Below are positions 1-8,589 of a stretch of DNA of 64,000 nt, one piece after another (the first letter of the stretch is position 1; every line of letters begins with the position of its first letter). This stretch comes from Solibacillus sp. FSL W7-1464 (lineage in GTDB: Bacteria; Bacillota; Bacilli; Bacillales_A; Planococcaceae). The translations under genes and the position numbers were made by a program. The notes below the pieces were generated by a model. The model saw only the letters and a list, made by a program, of their open reading frames with translations, did not search any database and was not told where the DNA came from. The DNA is taken from assembly GCF_038004425.1 (NCBI RefSeq), contig NZ_JBBORC010000001.1:1279001-1343000 (forward strand), written 5' to 3'.

Positions 1-2
1 AA

Positions 3-1100
3 GATCCGCCTCACATACAGCAAAACAATCAAAAAGGTATTCGCTGGGCACCATTATTCGTTTCGATCGCGTCCATATTTATAATTGTTTTAATCAGTGC
101 ACAGTTTATAGGTAACAATGATTCGGTTACTATGCAGAATGAAGCATTCGATCTTGCTACTCCGGATTCGGAAGAGAATATGACGATGAGTGCGAAGGAA
201 GATGCGTCCACACAAACCGAGCGCGCCATGATCAACAGTTTCTCGACGGAAGCACAACCGGAGCAAACATTGGTCTATGAAAATGAGCTCGCGGACAACA
301 CATTATTTGAAATTGGCCTTGCAGGGGATGATGCAGAAAGTGTACCTGTGAGCATATTGATTCCAAATGAAGTTGTTGCCGAAAAAACGGGTAAAGAAAA
401 TCCGTCGAAACTGGAACTTTATAAAACATTCGGTCCATTGCTTGATGAGCAGTCACTCGGGTTCAACGAATATCATCCGTACAAGGGTGAATTGCGAGAA
501 GAAGAGAACAGGCTTGTTCATACGCTACCGGAAGATCACCAATATGATGCCGGAACAGCGTCCTTATCAAATTATCTCGGTTCCCTTGTCGATACTTTCA
601 GCGACGCATATACGGAAGTGAAAATTGAAAATACGTCCGGAAAACCGATTTACTTTGATCATGTAGGCGATGTAAATGAGCCGTTTTTATTAAATGATGA
701 GAACGCTCAATATAATTATTTTATGTATCAGATGCGGAATGGGGCGGTCTATTTAAGTCCGAATTTCCGGATGAGCTTTACAAATGTGGAAGAAGCAATA
801 AAAAATATGACGGTGGAAGCGAATGATATATACAGAACGGTTATATTGCCGGGCGTCTATTTGAAAGTGCAAGACACTGAGTCAATCGTTACGATTACAT
901 TTGAAGAGCCTTTAAACTTGGAAAATTATGAACCTGCTCAAGCAATGCGCATGATTGAAGGATTAATCATGACAGCGGCAAGTTTTGATAAACAGGTTAA
1001 ATTTAAGAATATCGTACAGGAACAATGGGGCGGTTTTGACTTCACAAAACGATTAGAGAAGCCGATTGCGGCAAACCGAATTCACTATGAATTTCAATAA
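3..1100 (+). CDS. rsiX: RsiX-type anti-sigma factor, 5' end missing
   Basis: The frame is open from the window edge, so the start lies upstream and the ATG at 132 is internal. Codons at 54-113 encode one hydrophobic membrane segment (LFVSIASIFIIVLISAQFIG). About 320 mostly acidic residues follow and should lie outside the membrane; the last ~50 residues resemble a GerMN-like domain. This is the layout of ECF anti-sigma factors: a cytoplasmic sigma-binding part (lost here), one membrane helix and an outer sensor part. In B. subtilis rsiX lies close to ribU, which supports RsiX over another membrane regulator. The exact family was not confirmed by alignment. Confidence 0.6.
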   Translation, partial: DPPHIQQNNQKGIRWAPLFVSIASIFIIVLISAQFIGNNDSVTMQNEAFDLATPDSEENMTMSAKEDASTQTERAMINSFSTEAQPEQTLVYENELADNTLFEIGLAGDDAESVPVSILIPNEVVAEKTGKENPSKLELYKTFGPLLDEQSLGFNEYHPYKGELREEENRLVHTLPEDHQYDAGTASLSNYLGSLVDTFSDAYTEVKIENTSGKPIYFDHVGDVNEPFLLNDENAQYNYFMYQMRNGAVYLSPNFRMSFTNVEEAIKNMTVEANDIYRTVILPGVYLKVQDTESIVTITFEEPLNLENYEPAQAMRMIEGLIMTAASFDKQVKFKNIVQEQWGGFDFTKRLEKPIAANRIHYEFQ

Positions 1101-1117
1101 TTCAAATAATTTTACTA

Positions 1118-1154
1118 GGAATTGTAAGCAATGGGCTTTACAATTCCTTTTTTT
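1118..1154 (+). terminator. Intrinsic terminator after rsiX
   Basis: Arms GGAATTGTAA (1118-1127) and TTACAATTCC (1138-1147) pair perfectly around a 10-nt loop and are followed by a run of seven T. Confidence 0.85.
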
Positions 1155-1203
1155 TAGATATAATAATAATTATAGCAAGGTAATTGCTACATAATTTCAT
1201 ATT

Positions 1204-1380
1204 GATTCATCTTCGGGGCAGGGTGTAACTCCCGACCGGCGGTAATAAAAGTTATAACCTCTGACCATTTACTTGGAGGAAGTTATGTCGAACTTTTCGA
1301 GCCCGCGAGCCACTTTTTGTGTGCAGGATTTGGTGCAATTCCAAAGCCGACAGTATAGTCTGGATGGGAGAAGGTGAAGG
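1204..1380 (+). promoter_or_regulatory. FMN riboswitch (RFN element)
   Basis: The aptamer shows conserved RFN blocks in order: TCTTCGGGGCAGGG at 1210, CCCGACCGGCGGTAAT soon after, AGCCCGCGAGCC near 1300, then GCCGACAGTATAG and TCTGGATGGGAGAAGG ending near 1374. The ends (about 1204-1212 and 1369-1378) can form P1 with G-U pairs. The element binds flavin mononucleotide and lowers expression of riboflavin genes when FMN is plentiful. A terminator lies 145 bases downstream, before ribU, so control is probably by transcription attenuation. Confidence 0.95.
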
Positions 1381-1523
1381 TACGGTCGTCATTTTTGAAA
1401 ATGCCGTGCTTTGCAGTACTTATTTCTAATTCCTTATTTGTTAACGGAATATTTTTCGTATACAAAAAACAGGAATGGCTGCAAATGCACAGATAGACCC
1501 TTTATTTAAGTGTGCCTATTTCT

Positions 1524-1557
1524 CCCTTATGCTCTATTTTTAGCATAGGGGTTTTTT
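1524..1557 (+). terminator. Riboswitch-controlled terminator before ribU
   Basis: CCCTTATGCT (1524-1533) pairs with AGCATAGGGG (1542-1551, one G-U), followed by TTTTTT. It sits between the FMN aptamer and the ribU ribosome binding site, so it is the likely expression platform. Confidence 0.8.
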
Positions 1558-1621
1558 CATGAAATGATTTGATACGTCCTTTCTTCTTGCGAGATGGAAT
1601 CAGCAAAGAGGAGAGATTTAT

Positions 1622-2197
1622 ATGCAAAAAAGAAGTTTGAAGTTACGGTCATTCGTAACAATCGCAATGCTGAGTGGGGTTTCATTTGTACTAATGTTGT
1701 TAAACTTCCCACTACCATGGTTCCCAGTGTTTTTACAAATTGATTTCAGTGATGTGCCAGCATTGATTGCGGCAATTACAATGGGACCTGTTGCGGGTAT
1801 TTTAGTTGAACTTGTTAAAAATGTGCTTGACTGGATTTACACAGGGGCTCCTGAAGGAATTCCGGTAGGTCATATGGCGAACTTCGCTACAGGTGTGTTA
1901 TTCATTTTACCAGCTTACTATATTTATAAAAAATTCCCTTCTGCAAAAGGGTTAATGACAGGCTTAGTTATTTCTACAGTTGTAATGTCACTGGGAATGG
2001 CGGCATTAAACTACGTGGCGTTCCTGCCGTTGTATACGTACTTACTAGGCTTCGAATATAATATGTACGAAACGATCGTATTGGGTATTTTACCGTTTAA
2101 TATTGTTAAAGGAATTATGATGATTGTTGTCGTGACGATACTATACCGCTCGATGCGTGTATGGATTGAAAACCAGCGCAGACAATATTCAGCTTAA
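1622..2197 (+). CDS. ribU: Riboflavin transporter RibU (ECF S component)
   Basis: This 191-residue, very hydrophobic protein has about six membrane segments and matches the S-component type of energy-coupling-factor transporters. It binds riboflavin and works with the shared EcfA/A'/T module, which is not in this window. The start ATG has AGAGGAGAG just upstream. Specificity for riboflavin is supported by the FMN riboswitch directly upstream. The gene is monocistronic, with terminators on both sides, and its place next to rsiX matches B. subtilis ypaA/fmnP. Confidence 0.92.
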   Translation: MQKRSLKLRSFVTIAMLSGVSFVLMLLNFPLPWFPVFLQIDFSDVPALIAAITMGPVAGILVELVKNVLDWIYTGAPEGIPVGHMANFATGVLFILPAYYIYKKFPSAKGLMTGLVISTVVMSLGMAALNYVAFLPLYTYLLGFEYNMYETIVLGILPFNIVKGIMMIVVVTILYRSMRVWIENQRRQYSA

Positions 2198-2214
2198 ATT
2201 TTATAATAAATGAT

Positions 2215-2262
2215 GGAGTGATGTCATTAAAGTGTTAACTTTATGACGTTGCTCCTTTTATA
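2215..2262 (+). terminator. Terminator after ribU
   Basis: An imperfect stem joins GGAGTGATGTCATTAAAG (2215-2232) with CTTTATGACGTTGCTCC (2239-2255), followed by TTTTAT. Confidence 0.7.
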
Positions 2263-2372
2263 TTTACTTTGACTATTGTCATTCTGTTATAGTACTGATA
2301 TGATATTGTACATTGTTAAGAAAATTAGGACGTTTCATTAAAACACCATGAAATGACATCTTGGGAGAGAAT

Positions 2373-3728
2373 ATGATGGACAAGAAAATACCATTTTCAA
2401 CCTATGCAGTAATCGGGACGATGCTGTTTGGGATGTTTTTTGGAGCAGGGAATTTAATATTTCCGATTCAAATGGGGCAATTGGCAGGGACAAATTATTG
2501 GTTCGCGCTAATTGGCTTTTTAGTTACAGCAATTGGTTTACCGTTTTTAGGAATTCTGGCGATCGGATTGTCGGGAAGCAATGGACTGCGTGATCTGGCG
2601 AGTAAAGTACATCCGATGTTTGGATTGTTTTTTGCATTGGCGTTGTATTTGACGATCGGACCGTTTTTTGCGATTCCGCGTACAGCAACAGTACCGTTTG
2701 TCGTGGGATTTGAACCGTTTATCGATCCTTCTCAGGCAGCATTGTGGCTGGCGGTATTCAGTTTTGTTTTTTTCGCGATCGTTTTTTACTTTTCGTTAAA
2801 TCCGGCGAAAATAATGGACATTATCGGAAAGTACTTAACACCTGCCTTTTTAATCTTTTTATTTGTATTAATCGGCATTAGTCTGTTTTCTCCTATGGGG
2901 AAATTCGTTGAGCCTGCCGGAGCCTATATTAACGAGGCATTTATGACAGGTTTCAAAGAAGGTTATAATACGATGGATGCGCTTGCTTCGCTTGCATTCG
3001 GTATTGTAGTCATCCATGCCATTAAACGGACAGGTATTACAGATAAAAAAGAAATTGCAAAAGCGACTTGGAAATCGGGTATTTTTGCAATGGCATTAAT
3101 GATGCTAATTTATGGTCTGATTGCTTATATGGGGGCCTCGAGTGTAACGGCTATAGGTACATTTGATAATGGCGGGCAAATTTTTGCTGCAGTTGCAGAT
3201 CATTACTTCGGTTCTTACGGCGCGATTTTATTGGCAATTATTATTGTACTTGCCTGTTTGAAAACGAGTATCGGGCTCATTACTTCGTGCAGTGAGTTTT
3301 TCCATGAGGTGTTTCCGAAAATCAGCTATAAAACATTTGTAGTCATGTTATGTGTTGTTTCATTTATCATTGCAAACTTCGGTTTAACGAATATTATTAC
3401 CTATGCGATTCCGGTGCTGATGTTCCTTTACCCGCTGGCAATTGTATTAATTCTATTGGCTCTTTTAGGACCGCTGTTTAACTATAAAAAGCCTGTATTT
3501 GCAGGGGCGATTTTACTTGTATTCTTTATTAGTATAATTGACGGCTACAATGCATTGATTGGAAGTGTACCGGCATTTGAATTGAGTGTGCTGTCATCTG
3601 TTTCTTCGTTCTACGCGGATTATTTACCGCTTTATTCCATTGGTTTAGGATGGATTGTTCCGGCTGTAGTGGGAGCGGTTATCGGATTATGTGTTCCGAA
3701 CACTAGTAATGATGTAAATACGAATTAA
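2373..3728 (+). CDS. brnQ: Branched-chain amino acid carrier BrnQ (LIVCS family)
   Basis: The protein has about 451 residues and 12 predicted membrane segments. It opens with the family-typical stretch FGMFFGAGNLIFP near residues 17-30. It imports leucine, isoleucine and valine using an ion gradient. The start is ATG 2373 or the adjacent ATG 2376; GGGAGAG at 2363-2369 serves either, and 2376 has the better spacing. An upstream TTG at 2361 would lie inside the ribosome binding site and is unlikely. No T-box or other recognisable leader was found in 2263-2372. The gene stands alone and is convergent with the yitT-like gene. Confidence 0.9.
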   Translation: MMDKKIPFSTYAVIGTMLFGMFFGAGNLIFPIQMGQLAGTNYWFALIGFLVTAIGLPFLGILAIGLSGSNGLRDLASKVHPMFGLFFALALYLTIGPFFAIPRTATVPFVVGFEPFIDPSQAALWLAVFSFVFFAIVFYFSLNPAKIMDIIGKYLTPAFLIFLFVLIGISLFSPMGKFVEPAGAYINEAFMTGFKEGYNTMDALASLAFGIVVIHAIKRTGITDKKEIAKATWKSGIFAMALMMLIYGLIAYMGASSVTAIGTFDNGGQIFAAVADHYFGSYGAILLAIIIVLACLKTSIGLITSCSEFFHEVFPKISYKTFVVMLCVVSFIIANFGLTNIITYAIPVLMFLYPLAIVLILLALLGPLFNYKKPVFAGAILLVFFISIIDGYNALIGSVPAFELSVLSSVSSFYADYLPLYSIGLGWIVPAVVGAVIGLCVPNTSNDVNTN

Positions 3729-3773
3729 AAAATGTGTGTGTAAAAGGAGAAAATCCTTTTACACACACATTTT
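3729..3773. terminator. Bidirectional terminator between brnQ and yitT-like gene
   Basis: A perfect 20-bp stem (3729-3748 with 3754-3773) has a 5-nt loop. The stem begins with AAAA and ends with TTTT, so it can stop transcription from both converging genes. Confidence 0.85.
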
Positions 3774-3777
3774 CTGT

Positions 3778-4635
3778 TTAGTGGATATTTTGTTTTTTGA
3801 AGCTGCCGCCTTTAACTTCAACCACTTCATAAACAGTCACAAAGGCATTCGGATCGATTTCACGAATGATTAACTTTATTTTACTTTCTTCCATCCGGTT
3901 GATTACGCATGTAATTTCCTGGAATTCCTGATTGGAGTAAGCACCGTATACCGTATTGAATGTCGCGCTTCGTCCTAAACGGTCACGGATTGTTTCGACC
4001 ATTTTAACGGGTTCTTTTGTAATGATTTTATACGTTTTGGAACCGCTTAGTCCTTCTTCAACGATTAAAATAACTTTTGATGCGATATAGTACGCAATCG
4101 CTGATAATAATGCACCTTTAAATCCGAAAACAAACGATACAACAATGAAAACGAAAAAGTTTAAAAATAGAATGAGGTCACTTGTACTGAAAGGCAGTTT
4201 TCTTGAAAGCAGCACAGCAAGCATGTCTATCCCATCCAACGCACCACCATTACGGAGTGCTAACCCCATACCGATACCTAAAATGATTCCCCCTACAACT
4301 GTAATGAGCAAGGCATCGCCTGTAATGATTGTCGGTACATGGTGCATGAGTGAAGTACCGATCGCTAATGATGCAATCCCGATAACAGAATTAATCGCGA
4401 AGGTTTTTCCGATTTGTTTATAGCCTAAATAAATAAACGGGATGTTCAGTAAGGCGATCAGCATGCCTAATGATAATGGCGTTAGCTGAGAAATAACGAT
4501 ACTGATCCCCGTGATTCCACCATCCGATACGTTATTTGGTATTAATACAGCTTCTAATCCGTAAGCGGCGATTAAACCGCCAATAATAACGATGATTTTT
4601 TGTCCGATTGACTTTGCGATGTTTTGCTTCGTCAT
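3778..4635 (-). CDS. YitT family membrane protein (DUF161/DUF2179)
   Basis: The 285-residue protein has about five or six membrane segments in its first ~190 residues. They are followed by a soluble domain of ~80 residues (from roughly KTYKIITKEPVKMVETI) of the DUF2179 type. Function is not established for the family; B. subtilis has several paralogues. The start was set at the ATG at 4635 because GAGGGGG lies just upstream; a TTG 15 bases earlier overlaps that site. The gene is divergent from glnR and shares a terminator with brnQ. Confidence 0.85.
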   Translation of the reverse strand: MTKQNIAKSIGQKIIVIIGGLIAAYGLEAVLIPNNVSDGGITGISIVISQLTPLSLGMLIALLNIPFIYLGYKQIGKTFAINSVIGIASLAIGTSLMHHVPTIITGDALLITVVGGIILGIGMGLALRNGGALDGIDMLAVLLSRKLPFSTSDLILFLNFFVFIVVSFVFGFKGALLSAIAYYIASKVILIVEEGLSGSKTYKIITKEPVKMVETIRDRLGRSATFNTVYGAYSNQEFQEITCVINRMEESKIKLIIREIDPNAFVTVYEVVEVKGGSFKKQNIH

Positions 4636-4793
4636 AAAATTCCCCCTCAATTTGCATGGTAATAATTATACATCAATTTCGGCTGGATGACTTTTCAACG
4701 AGTAAATTAACCAATTTTATTGCGTAAAAAATGGAAATCAAGTTATGGAATTATATATGCCAATAAAATTTTATTTCATTTCATTATAAAGTA

Positions 4794-4810
4794 TGTCTCG
4801 AAATATAACA
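4794..4810. promoter_or_regulatory. Candidate GlnR/TnrA box, distal
   Basis: TGTCTCGAAATATAACA fits the GlnR/TnrA consensus TGTNAN7TNACA with one mismatch (T for A at position 5). Its centre is 80 bp upstream of the centre of the perfect box at 4874. Confidence 0.5.
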
Positions 4811-4873
4811 TGGTTTAAAAAACCAAATAAGGAAATGTTCGAATTATGCGATGAAATCGTTCTAAAAAACGTA

Positions 4874-4890
4874 TGTTAGTTTTTATAACA
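4874..4890. promoter_or_regulatory. GlnR/TnrA box, proximal
   Basis: TGTTAGTTTTTATAACA is an exact match to TGTNAN7TNACA. It ends 5 bp before the glnR -35 hexamer, where bound GlnR would block or restrict the promoter. Two such boxes upstream of glnRA are the arrangement known in B. subtilis. Confidence 0.8.
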
Positions 4891-4895
4891 TTAGA

Positions 4896-4925
4896 TTGAC
4901 AGTGGATGTTACATTGGTTTAAAGT
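4896..4925 (+). promoter_or_regulatory. Sigma-A promoter of glnR-glnA
   Basis: TTGACA at 4896-4901 is a perfect -35 hexamer. TAAAGT at 4920-4925 is the likely -10, with an 18-bp spacer. Confidence 0.65.
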
Positions 4926-4952
4926 AAATGGTAAGAAGAGGGAGGCGAGATA

Positions 4953-5348
4953 ATGAGTCGAGAATTTCGAAGAGCGATGCCGTTACTGCCGATTAGCATG
5001 GTAATGCAATTGACTGAATTAACGGCCAGACAAATTCGTTATTATGAAGAACATGAACTAATCGTCCCTGCCAGATCAGAAGGGAATCGAAGGATGTTTT
5101 CTCTTGATGATATTGATGCATTGCTGGAAATAAGGGAGTTACTCGACCAGGGCATTAATATGGCGGGTGTGAAAAAGGTATTTGCAATGAGATCGAAAGA
5201 GTATGTAAAGAAACCTGACGTAGTTCGCGTGACAGATACAGAATTGCGGACGATATTACGTGAAGAAATGCAGCAAGCACAGCGCATGCAAAAGACATCA
5301 CTACGTCAAGGCGATTTATCGCGTTTCTTTCAATATAAAACAGAGTAG
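4953..5348 (+). CDS. glnR: Glutamine synthetase repressor GlnR (MerR family)
   Basis: The 131-residue protein has a MerR-type winged helix in residues ~12-80 (MQLTELTARQIRYYEEHELI followed by the wing and helix). Its C-terminal tail is short, the segment that in GlnR senses feedback-inhibited glutamine synthetase. It represses glnRA and other nitrogen genes when glutamine is plentiful. The start ATG follows GGGAGG with good spacing. It lies 28 bp upstream of glnA on the same strand, behind two GlnR-type boxes, as in other Bacillales. TnrA is the related alternative, but the glnA linkage favours GlnR. Confidence 0.95.
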   Translation: MSREFRRAMPLLPISMVMQLTELTARQIRYYEEHELIVPARSEGNRRMFSLDDIDALLEIRELLDQGINMAGVKKVFAMRSKEYVKKPDVVRVTDTELRTILREEMQQAQRMQKTSLRQGDLSRFFQYKTE

Positions 5349-5376
5349 GACCAACTAAAAAGGAGAGTGTTGAAGT

Positions 5377-6735
5377 ATGGCAAATGTAATGGTGAATGGA
5401 ACAAGCAAAGCGACGAAAGAAAGCATTAAAAAAATTGTGGCAGATAAAAATGTAAAATTTATTCGTCTGCAATTTACTGATATTTTAGGAACAATCAAAA
5501 ACGTTGAAATTCCGGTAAGTCAGTTAGATAAAGCCCTGGATAACAAAATGATGTTTGACGGTTCTTCAATTGAAGGTTTCGTGCGTATTGAAGAATCTGA
5601 CATGTATTTGCGTCCGGATTTAGATACTTTCATGATTTTCCCATGGACTGCAGAAAAAGGGAAAGTTGCCCGATTAATTTGTGACATCGCACGTCCGGAC
5701 GGCTCTCCTTTTGAAGGGGATCCACGCTCAAACTTAAAAAGAATGTTAAAAGAAATGGAAGACTTAGGTTTTACAAGCTTTAACTTAGGACCTGAACCAG
5801 AATTCTTCTTATTTAAATTAGATGAAAAAGGCAATCCGACATTAGAATTAAATGATGATGGTGGCTATTTCGACTTGGCACCGACAGATTTAGGGGAAAA
5901 CTGCCGCCGCGATATCGTACTGGAACTTGAGGAAATGGGCTTTGAAATTGAAGCATCACACCATGAAGTAGCTCCGGGTCAACACGAAATTGACTTCAAA
6001 TATGCCAACGCGGTAGAAGCGTGCGATAACATCCAAACGTTCAAATTAGTAGTAAAAACGATTGCGCGTAAACATGGCTTACATGCGACATTTATGCCAA
6101 AACCTTTATTCGGTGTGAACGGTTCAGGAATGCACTTCAACTTATCATTATTCCAAGGCAGCAAAAATGCATTTTGGGATGAAGGGGAAGACTTGCAATT
6201 ATCAAAAACTGCGAAACATTTCCTGGCGGGCGTATTAAAGCACGTTCAAGGATTTACAGCGGTGACGAATCCGACTGTCAACTCATACAAACGTTTAGTG
6301 CCAGGCTATGAAGCACCTTGTTATGTGGCATGGTCACCGAAAAACCGTTCACCGTTAGTGCGTATTCCGGAATCTCGCGGTCTATCAACTCGTATTGAAT
6401 TACGTTCAGTTGACCCATCTGCAAACCCGTATTTAGCAATGGCTGTTATTTTAGCGGCAGGATTGGATGGCGTGAAAAATGAAATCGAGCCACCAGCACC
6501 GGTTGACCGAAACATTTATGTGATGAATGCTGAAGAGCGCGCTGCTTATGGTATTGCAAGTTTACCAGGTTCATTGGATGCTGCATTAACTACTTTAGCG
6601 AAAGATGAAGTAATCATCGATGCGTTAGGTGAACATATTTATGCAAACTTCAAAGAAGCGAAAGAAGTGGAGTTTGATATGTTCCGCACATCTGTCCACC
6701 AGTGGGAACGCGACCAATATATGAAGATGTACTAA
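5377..6735 (+). CDS. glnA: Type I glutamine synthetase GlnA
   Basis: The enzyme makes glutamine from glutamate, ammonia and ATP, and as a dodecamer is the main ammonia-assimilating enzyme. The 452-residue product carries the family signatures [10 protein letters not shown] near residue 50, the metal and substrate region GPEPEFFLF (~residue 130), NGSGMH (~250), and the ATP/feedback region with [13 protein letters not shown] (~320). It is a few residues longer than the B. subtilis enzyme because of its N-terminus. The last codons and stop (6711-6738) are repeated exactly at 11053-11080, marking the edge of an inserted island. The gene itself is intact. Confidence 0.97.
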   Translation: MANVMVNGTSKATKESIKKIVADKNVKFIRLQFTDILGTIKNVEIPVSQLDKALDNKMMFDGSSIEGFVRIEESDMYLRPDLDTFMIFPWTAEKGKVARLICDIARPDGSPFEGDPRSNLKRMLKEMEDLGFTSFNLGPEPEFFLFKLDEKGNPTLELNDDGGYFDLAPTDLGENCRRDIVLELEEMGFEIEASHHEVAPGQHEIDFKYANAVEACDNIQTFKLVVKTIARKHGLHATFMPKPLFGVNGSGMHFNLSLFQGSKNAFWDEGEDLQLSKTAKHFLAGVLKHVQGFTAVTNPTVNSYKRLVPGYEAPCYVAWSPKNRSPLVRIPESRGLSTRIELRSVDPSANPYLAMAVILAAGLDGVKNEIEPPAPVDRNIYVMNAEERAAYGIASLPGSLDAALTTLAKDEVIIDALGEHIYANFKEAKEVEFDMFRTSVHQWERDQYMKMY

Positions 6736-6767
6736 GAGAAATGCGTTGGGGCTATATGCTCCAACGC
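6700..6767 (+). repeat. attL-like copy of the glnA 3' end
   Basis: This stretch covers the last glnA codons, the stop and the terminator hairpin, and matches 11042-11109 in the same direction. The core 6711-6738 is identical over 28 bp to 11053-11080. The flanks differ at about seven scattered bases. It marks the left boundary of the island. Confidence 0.8.
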
Positions 6768-6772
6768 TTTTT
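6743..6772 (+). terminator. Terminator after glnA
   Basis: GCGTTGGGGC (6743-6752) pairs with GCTCCAACGC (6758-6767), followed by TTTTT. Closely similar hairpins occur at 11086-11109 and 11694-11718. Confidence 0.85.
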
Positions 6773-6799
6773 CGTTTTTACTGTCCACAAGCTGATTTT

Positions 6800-7069
6800 T
6801 CATTGTCCCAATTTCTCCATGTATTCATCGAAATTATGAAGTGTATTTTCTGCATGCTTATGCGATATATGAGTATATGTATTAATCGTGGTAGTAGCAG
6901 ATTCGTGGCCAAGACGATCTGCAATGGACTTCATATCCCATCCAGCTTCAATAAGCATTGCCACATGCGTGTGTCGGGTAGAGTGAATGGGTATTGGTTC
7001 CAACTCTACGTCGGTTTGGGGACGTTTTACCTCAATAACTTTAATTAAACATATGGTAAAATTGTACAA
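6800..7069 (-). pseudogene. C-terminal remnant of a tyrosine integrase
   Basis: About 75 residues match the end of a phage/ICE-type tyrosine recombinase catalytic domain. IHSTRHTH holds the second catalytic Arg, DRLGHES the conserved His, and INTYTHIS the nucleophilic Tyr. The N-terminal arm- and core-binding domains and the first catalytic Arg are missing, and the reading frame upstream of ~7030 shows no family resemblance. The 3' end points toward the glnA-side repeat. It cannot be an active integrase. The homologous part probably ends near 7030. Confidence 0.85.
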
Positions 7070-7083
7070 AAGGGGGAGTGCGA

Positions 7084-7266
7084 TTGTTTAATGAAATGAA
7101 AGATATGATTAATCATTTGGAAGATACAGAATTAAAATCATTATTACTTCAAGTCTTTTTGCGTATGCAAACTGTTGAGGAAAGAAAAGGCTATTCGGAG
7201 CAGCAATTCTTTTTAGAGGTAAAAAATACATATAACGACCTGTTAGCGTATAAAAAAACAAGTTAG
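7084..7266 (+). CDS. Small acidic hypothetical protein upstream of DUF1835 gene
   Basis: The ~60-residue product is charged and probably helical, with no membrane segment. The start was set at TTG 7084 because AGGGGGAG (7071-7078) gives proper spacing there; the GTG at 7078 overlaps the ribosome binding site. It ends 26 bp before the DUF1835 gene on the same strand and is probably co-transcribed with it. No family was recognised. Confidence 0.6.
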   Translation: MFNEMKDMINHLEDTELKSLLLQVFLRMQTVEERKGYSEQQFFLEVKNTYNDLLAYKKTS

Positions 7267-7291
7267 TATCGAACAAGAACAATTCCACACG

Positions 7292-8119
7292 ATGCATATT
7301 GTATTTGGCGATTCACCTACTGGTAGTTTAAAAATCGCTTTAAAAGAGTCCGGTTTAATTCAACAAGAAAATATTATTAACTTTTCCGATTTATTTTCAA
7401 TAGGCCCGATTTTGAACTTACATGACGCACAAGGGTTTAACAGTCGGTATGAATGGTTAAGAACACATATAAGGATGGATGATGAAGGGATATTTACTTA
7501 TGAAACAAGCTTTCGACAAACTATATTAAATATTGAACAAATTCCAAGTCACCACCTGATTGTGATTTGGGCTGGAGAAAATGCACATGAACAAACTGGC
7601 TTACGATTTGTTCTCTATTTATTAAAAGAGAAAAGAAACAATATCGTGATGATAAATATAAATGAGGCATATAAAACTCATTTTGAACGACCTGAAATCG
7701 ATTTTATACCTCGATGTATGGGAGAACTTTCATCTGGGCAATTAAAGCAAATTTATGAAAATGAGAAAAATGCTCATGTACTAACACAAACGGAACGTAA
7801 AGCATTTGAACAGCAATGGGTGCAGCTATGTAACGAGAAAGAAGTTTTGCGAATCTGGGAAAATAATAAAATCATCAGTGTTCCAGAAAACTACTACGAT
7901 GAGTACATCATCAATACAGTGAAGAATTTTCAACAGAAGAAAAAGCACAACGACTTTATAAAATCAGCTAGAATCATTGGCGAAGTAATCGGTCACTTGA
8001 ATCAATATATTGGCGACCAATTTATCCATTATCGCATCATACGTTTAATCATGGATGGCGTATTGGACATGGAAGGTGTTCCAACAGCAATGCGATACTA
8101 TAGCATTAAAATTCGATAA
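7292..8119 (+). CDS. DUF1835 domain-containing protein
   Basis: The 275-residue soluble protein starts with MHIVFGDSPTGSLK, the hallmark of the DUF1835 N-terminal domain (residues ~1-125). A C-terminal part of the DUF3658 type follows (residues ~150-265). The biochemical role of the family is unknown. No strong ribosome binding site precedes the ATG, so translation may be coupled to the small upstream gene. It is the first full-size gene inside the glnA island, and a perfect dyad lies 31 bp after its stop. Confidence 0.8.
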   Translation: MHIVFGDSPTGSLKIALKESGLIQQENIINFSDLFSIGPILNLHDAQGFNSRYEWLRTHIRMDDEGIFTYETSFRQTILNIEQIPSHHLIVIWAGENAHEQTGLRFVLYLLKEKRNNIVMININEAYKTHFERPEIDFIPRCMGELSSGQLKQIYENEKNAHVLTQTERKAFEQQWVQLCNEKEVLRIWENNKIISVPENYYDEYIINTVKNFQQKKKHNDFIKSARIIGEVIGHLNQYIGDQFIHYRIIRLIMDGVLDMEGVPTAMRYYSIKIR

Positions 8120-8150
8120 TACATTAACGTCCGAACTGTAATTTCAAGAT

Positions 8151-8174
8151 GTTCCCAAACACCGCTTTGGGAAC
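8151..8174. repeat. Island dyad copy 1
   Basis: GTTCCCAAA (8151-8159) and TTTGGGAAC (8166-8174) form a perfect 9-bp inverted repeat with a 6-nt loop. There is no T-run after it, so it is not a standard terminator. It is the best of seven related copies between the island genes. Confidence 0.8.
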
Positions 8175-8236
8175 CATTAAAGGAATCTATTGACCTCTTC
8201 TAGAAATATTAATATAACAACTTAGGAGGTGTTTAG

Positions 8237-8449
8237 ATGTCTGCAAGAAAAGAAACACCAGAACAGGAAAGAGAACGTTTATATCGAGAAGAACAAAAAA
8301 AGAATCCTGCTGGGAATTTCAATGACAATCTTAATCGCACACAAGCAGGTATGCCTAATACTACTGGAATGAGTATTAAAGAAATCGGTGTATTAATTCT
8401 AATCATTCTTGTAATTTTTATTGTATATAGTATTTATAAGTCATTCTAA
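8237..8449 (+). CDS. Small membrane protein, DUF6366-like
   Basis: The 70-residue product has a charged N-terminal half (KETPEQERERLYREEQ, then KKNPAGNFNDNLNR). One C-terminal membrane helix follows (GVLILIILVIFIVYSIY, residues ~51-67). The charged start and the NPAGN motif recall the DUF6366 family of Bacillales, recalled rather than searched. TAGGAGGTG gives a strong ribosome binding site. Function is unknown. Island dyads flank it on both sides (8151 and 8454). Confidence 0.7.
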   Translation: MSARKETPEQERERLYREEQKKNPAGNFNDNLNRTQAGMPNTTGMSIKEIGVLILIILVIFIVYSIYKSF

Positions 8450-8453
8450 AAAC

Positions 8454-8477
8454 GTTCCCAAATGACACTTTGGTAAC
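8454..8477. repeat. Island dyad copy 2
   Basis: GTTCCCAAA (8454-8462) is followed after six bases by TTTGGTAAC (8469-8477), one base off a perfect dyad. It starts 5 bp after the stop of the small membrane protein gene. Confidence 0.7.
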
Positions 8478-8589
8478 CACACCTCTTAATTAATTGAACA
8501 GAGATGTTTTAATTTCTTATGAACAGTTACTAAACAAATATTACGGAAAATTCGTTAATATCCTTTGCGGATAAATGGGGGGATTGAGT

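Noticed and set aside
1283-1465. Minus-strand open frame of 60 codons
   Set aside because: It lies over the FMN riboswitch aptamer and its platform, has no ribosome binding site, and its codons reflect the RNA fold.
2263-2372. Possible T-box or leucine-responsive leader before brnQ
   Set aside because: No T-box sequence, specifier stem or terminator pair could be found; the leader is short.
6746-7048. Plus-strand open frame after glnA
   Set aside because: It is the complement of the integrase remnant and of the glnA terminator; the minus frame holds the recognisable catalytic motifs.
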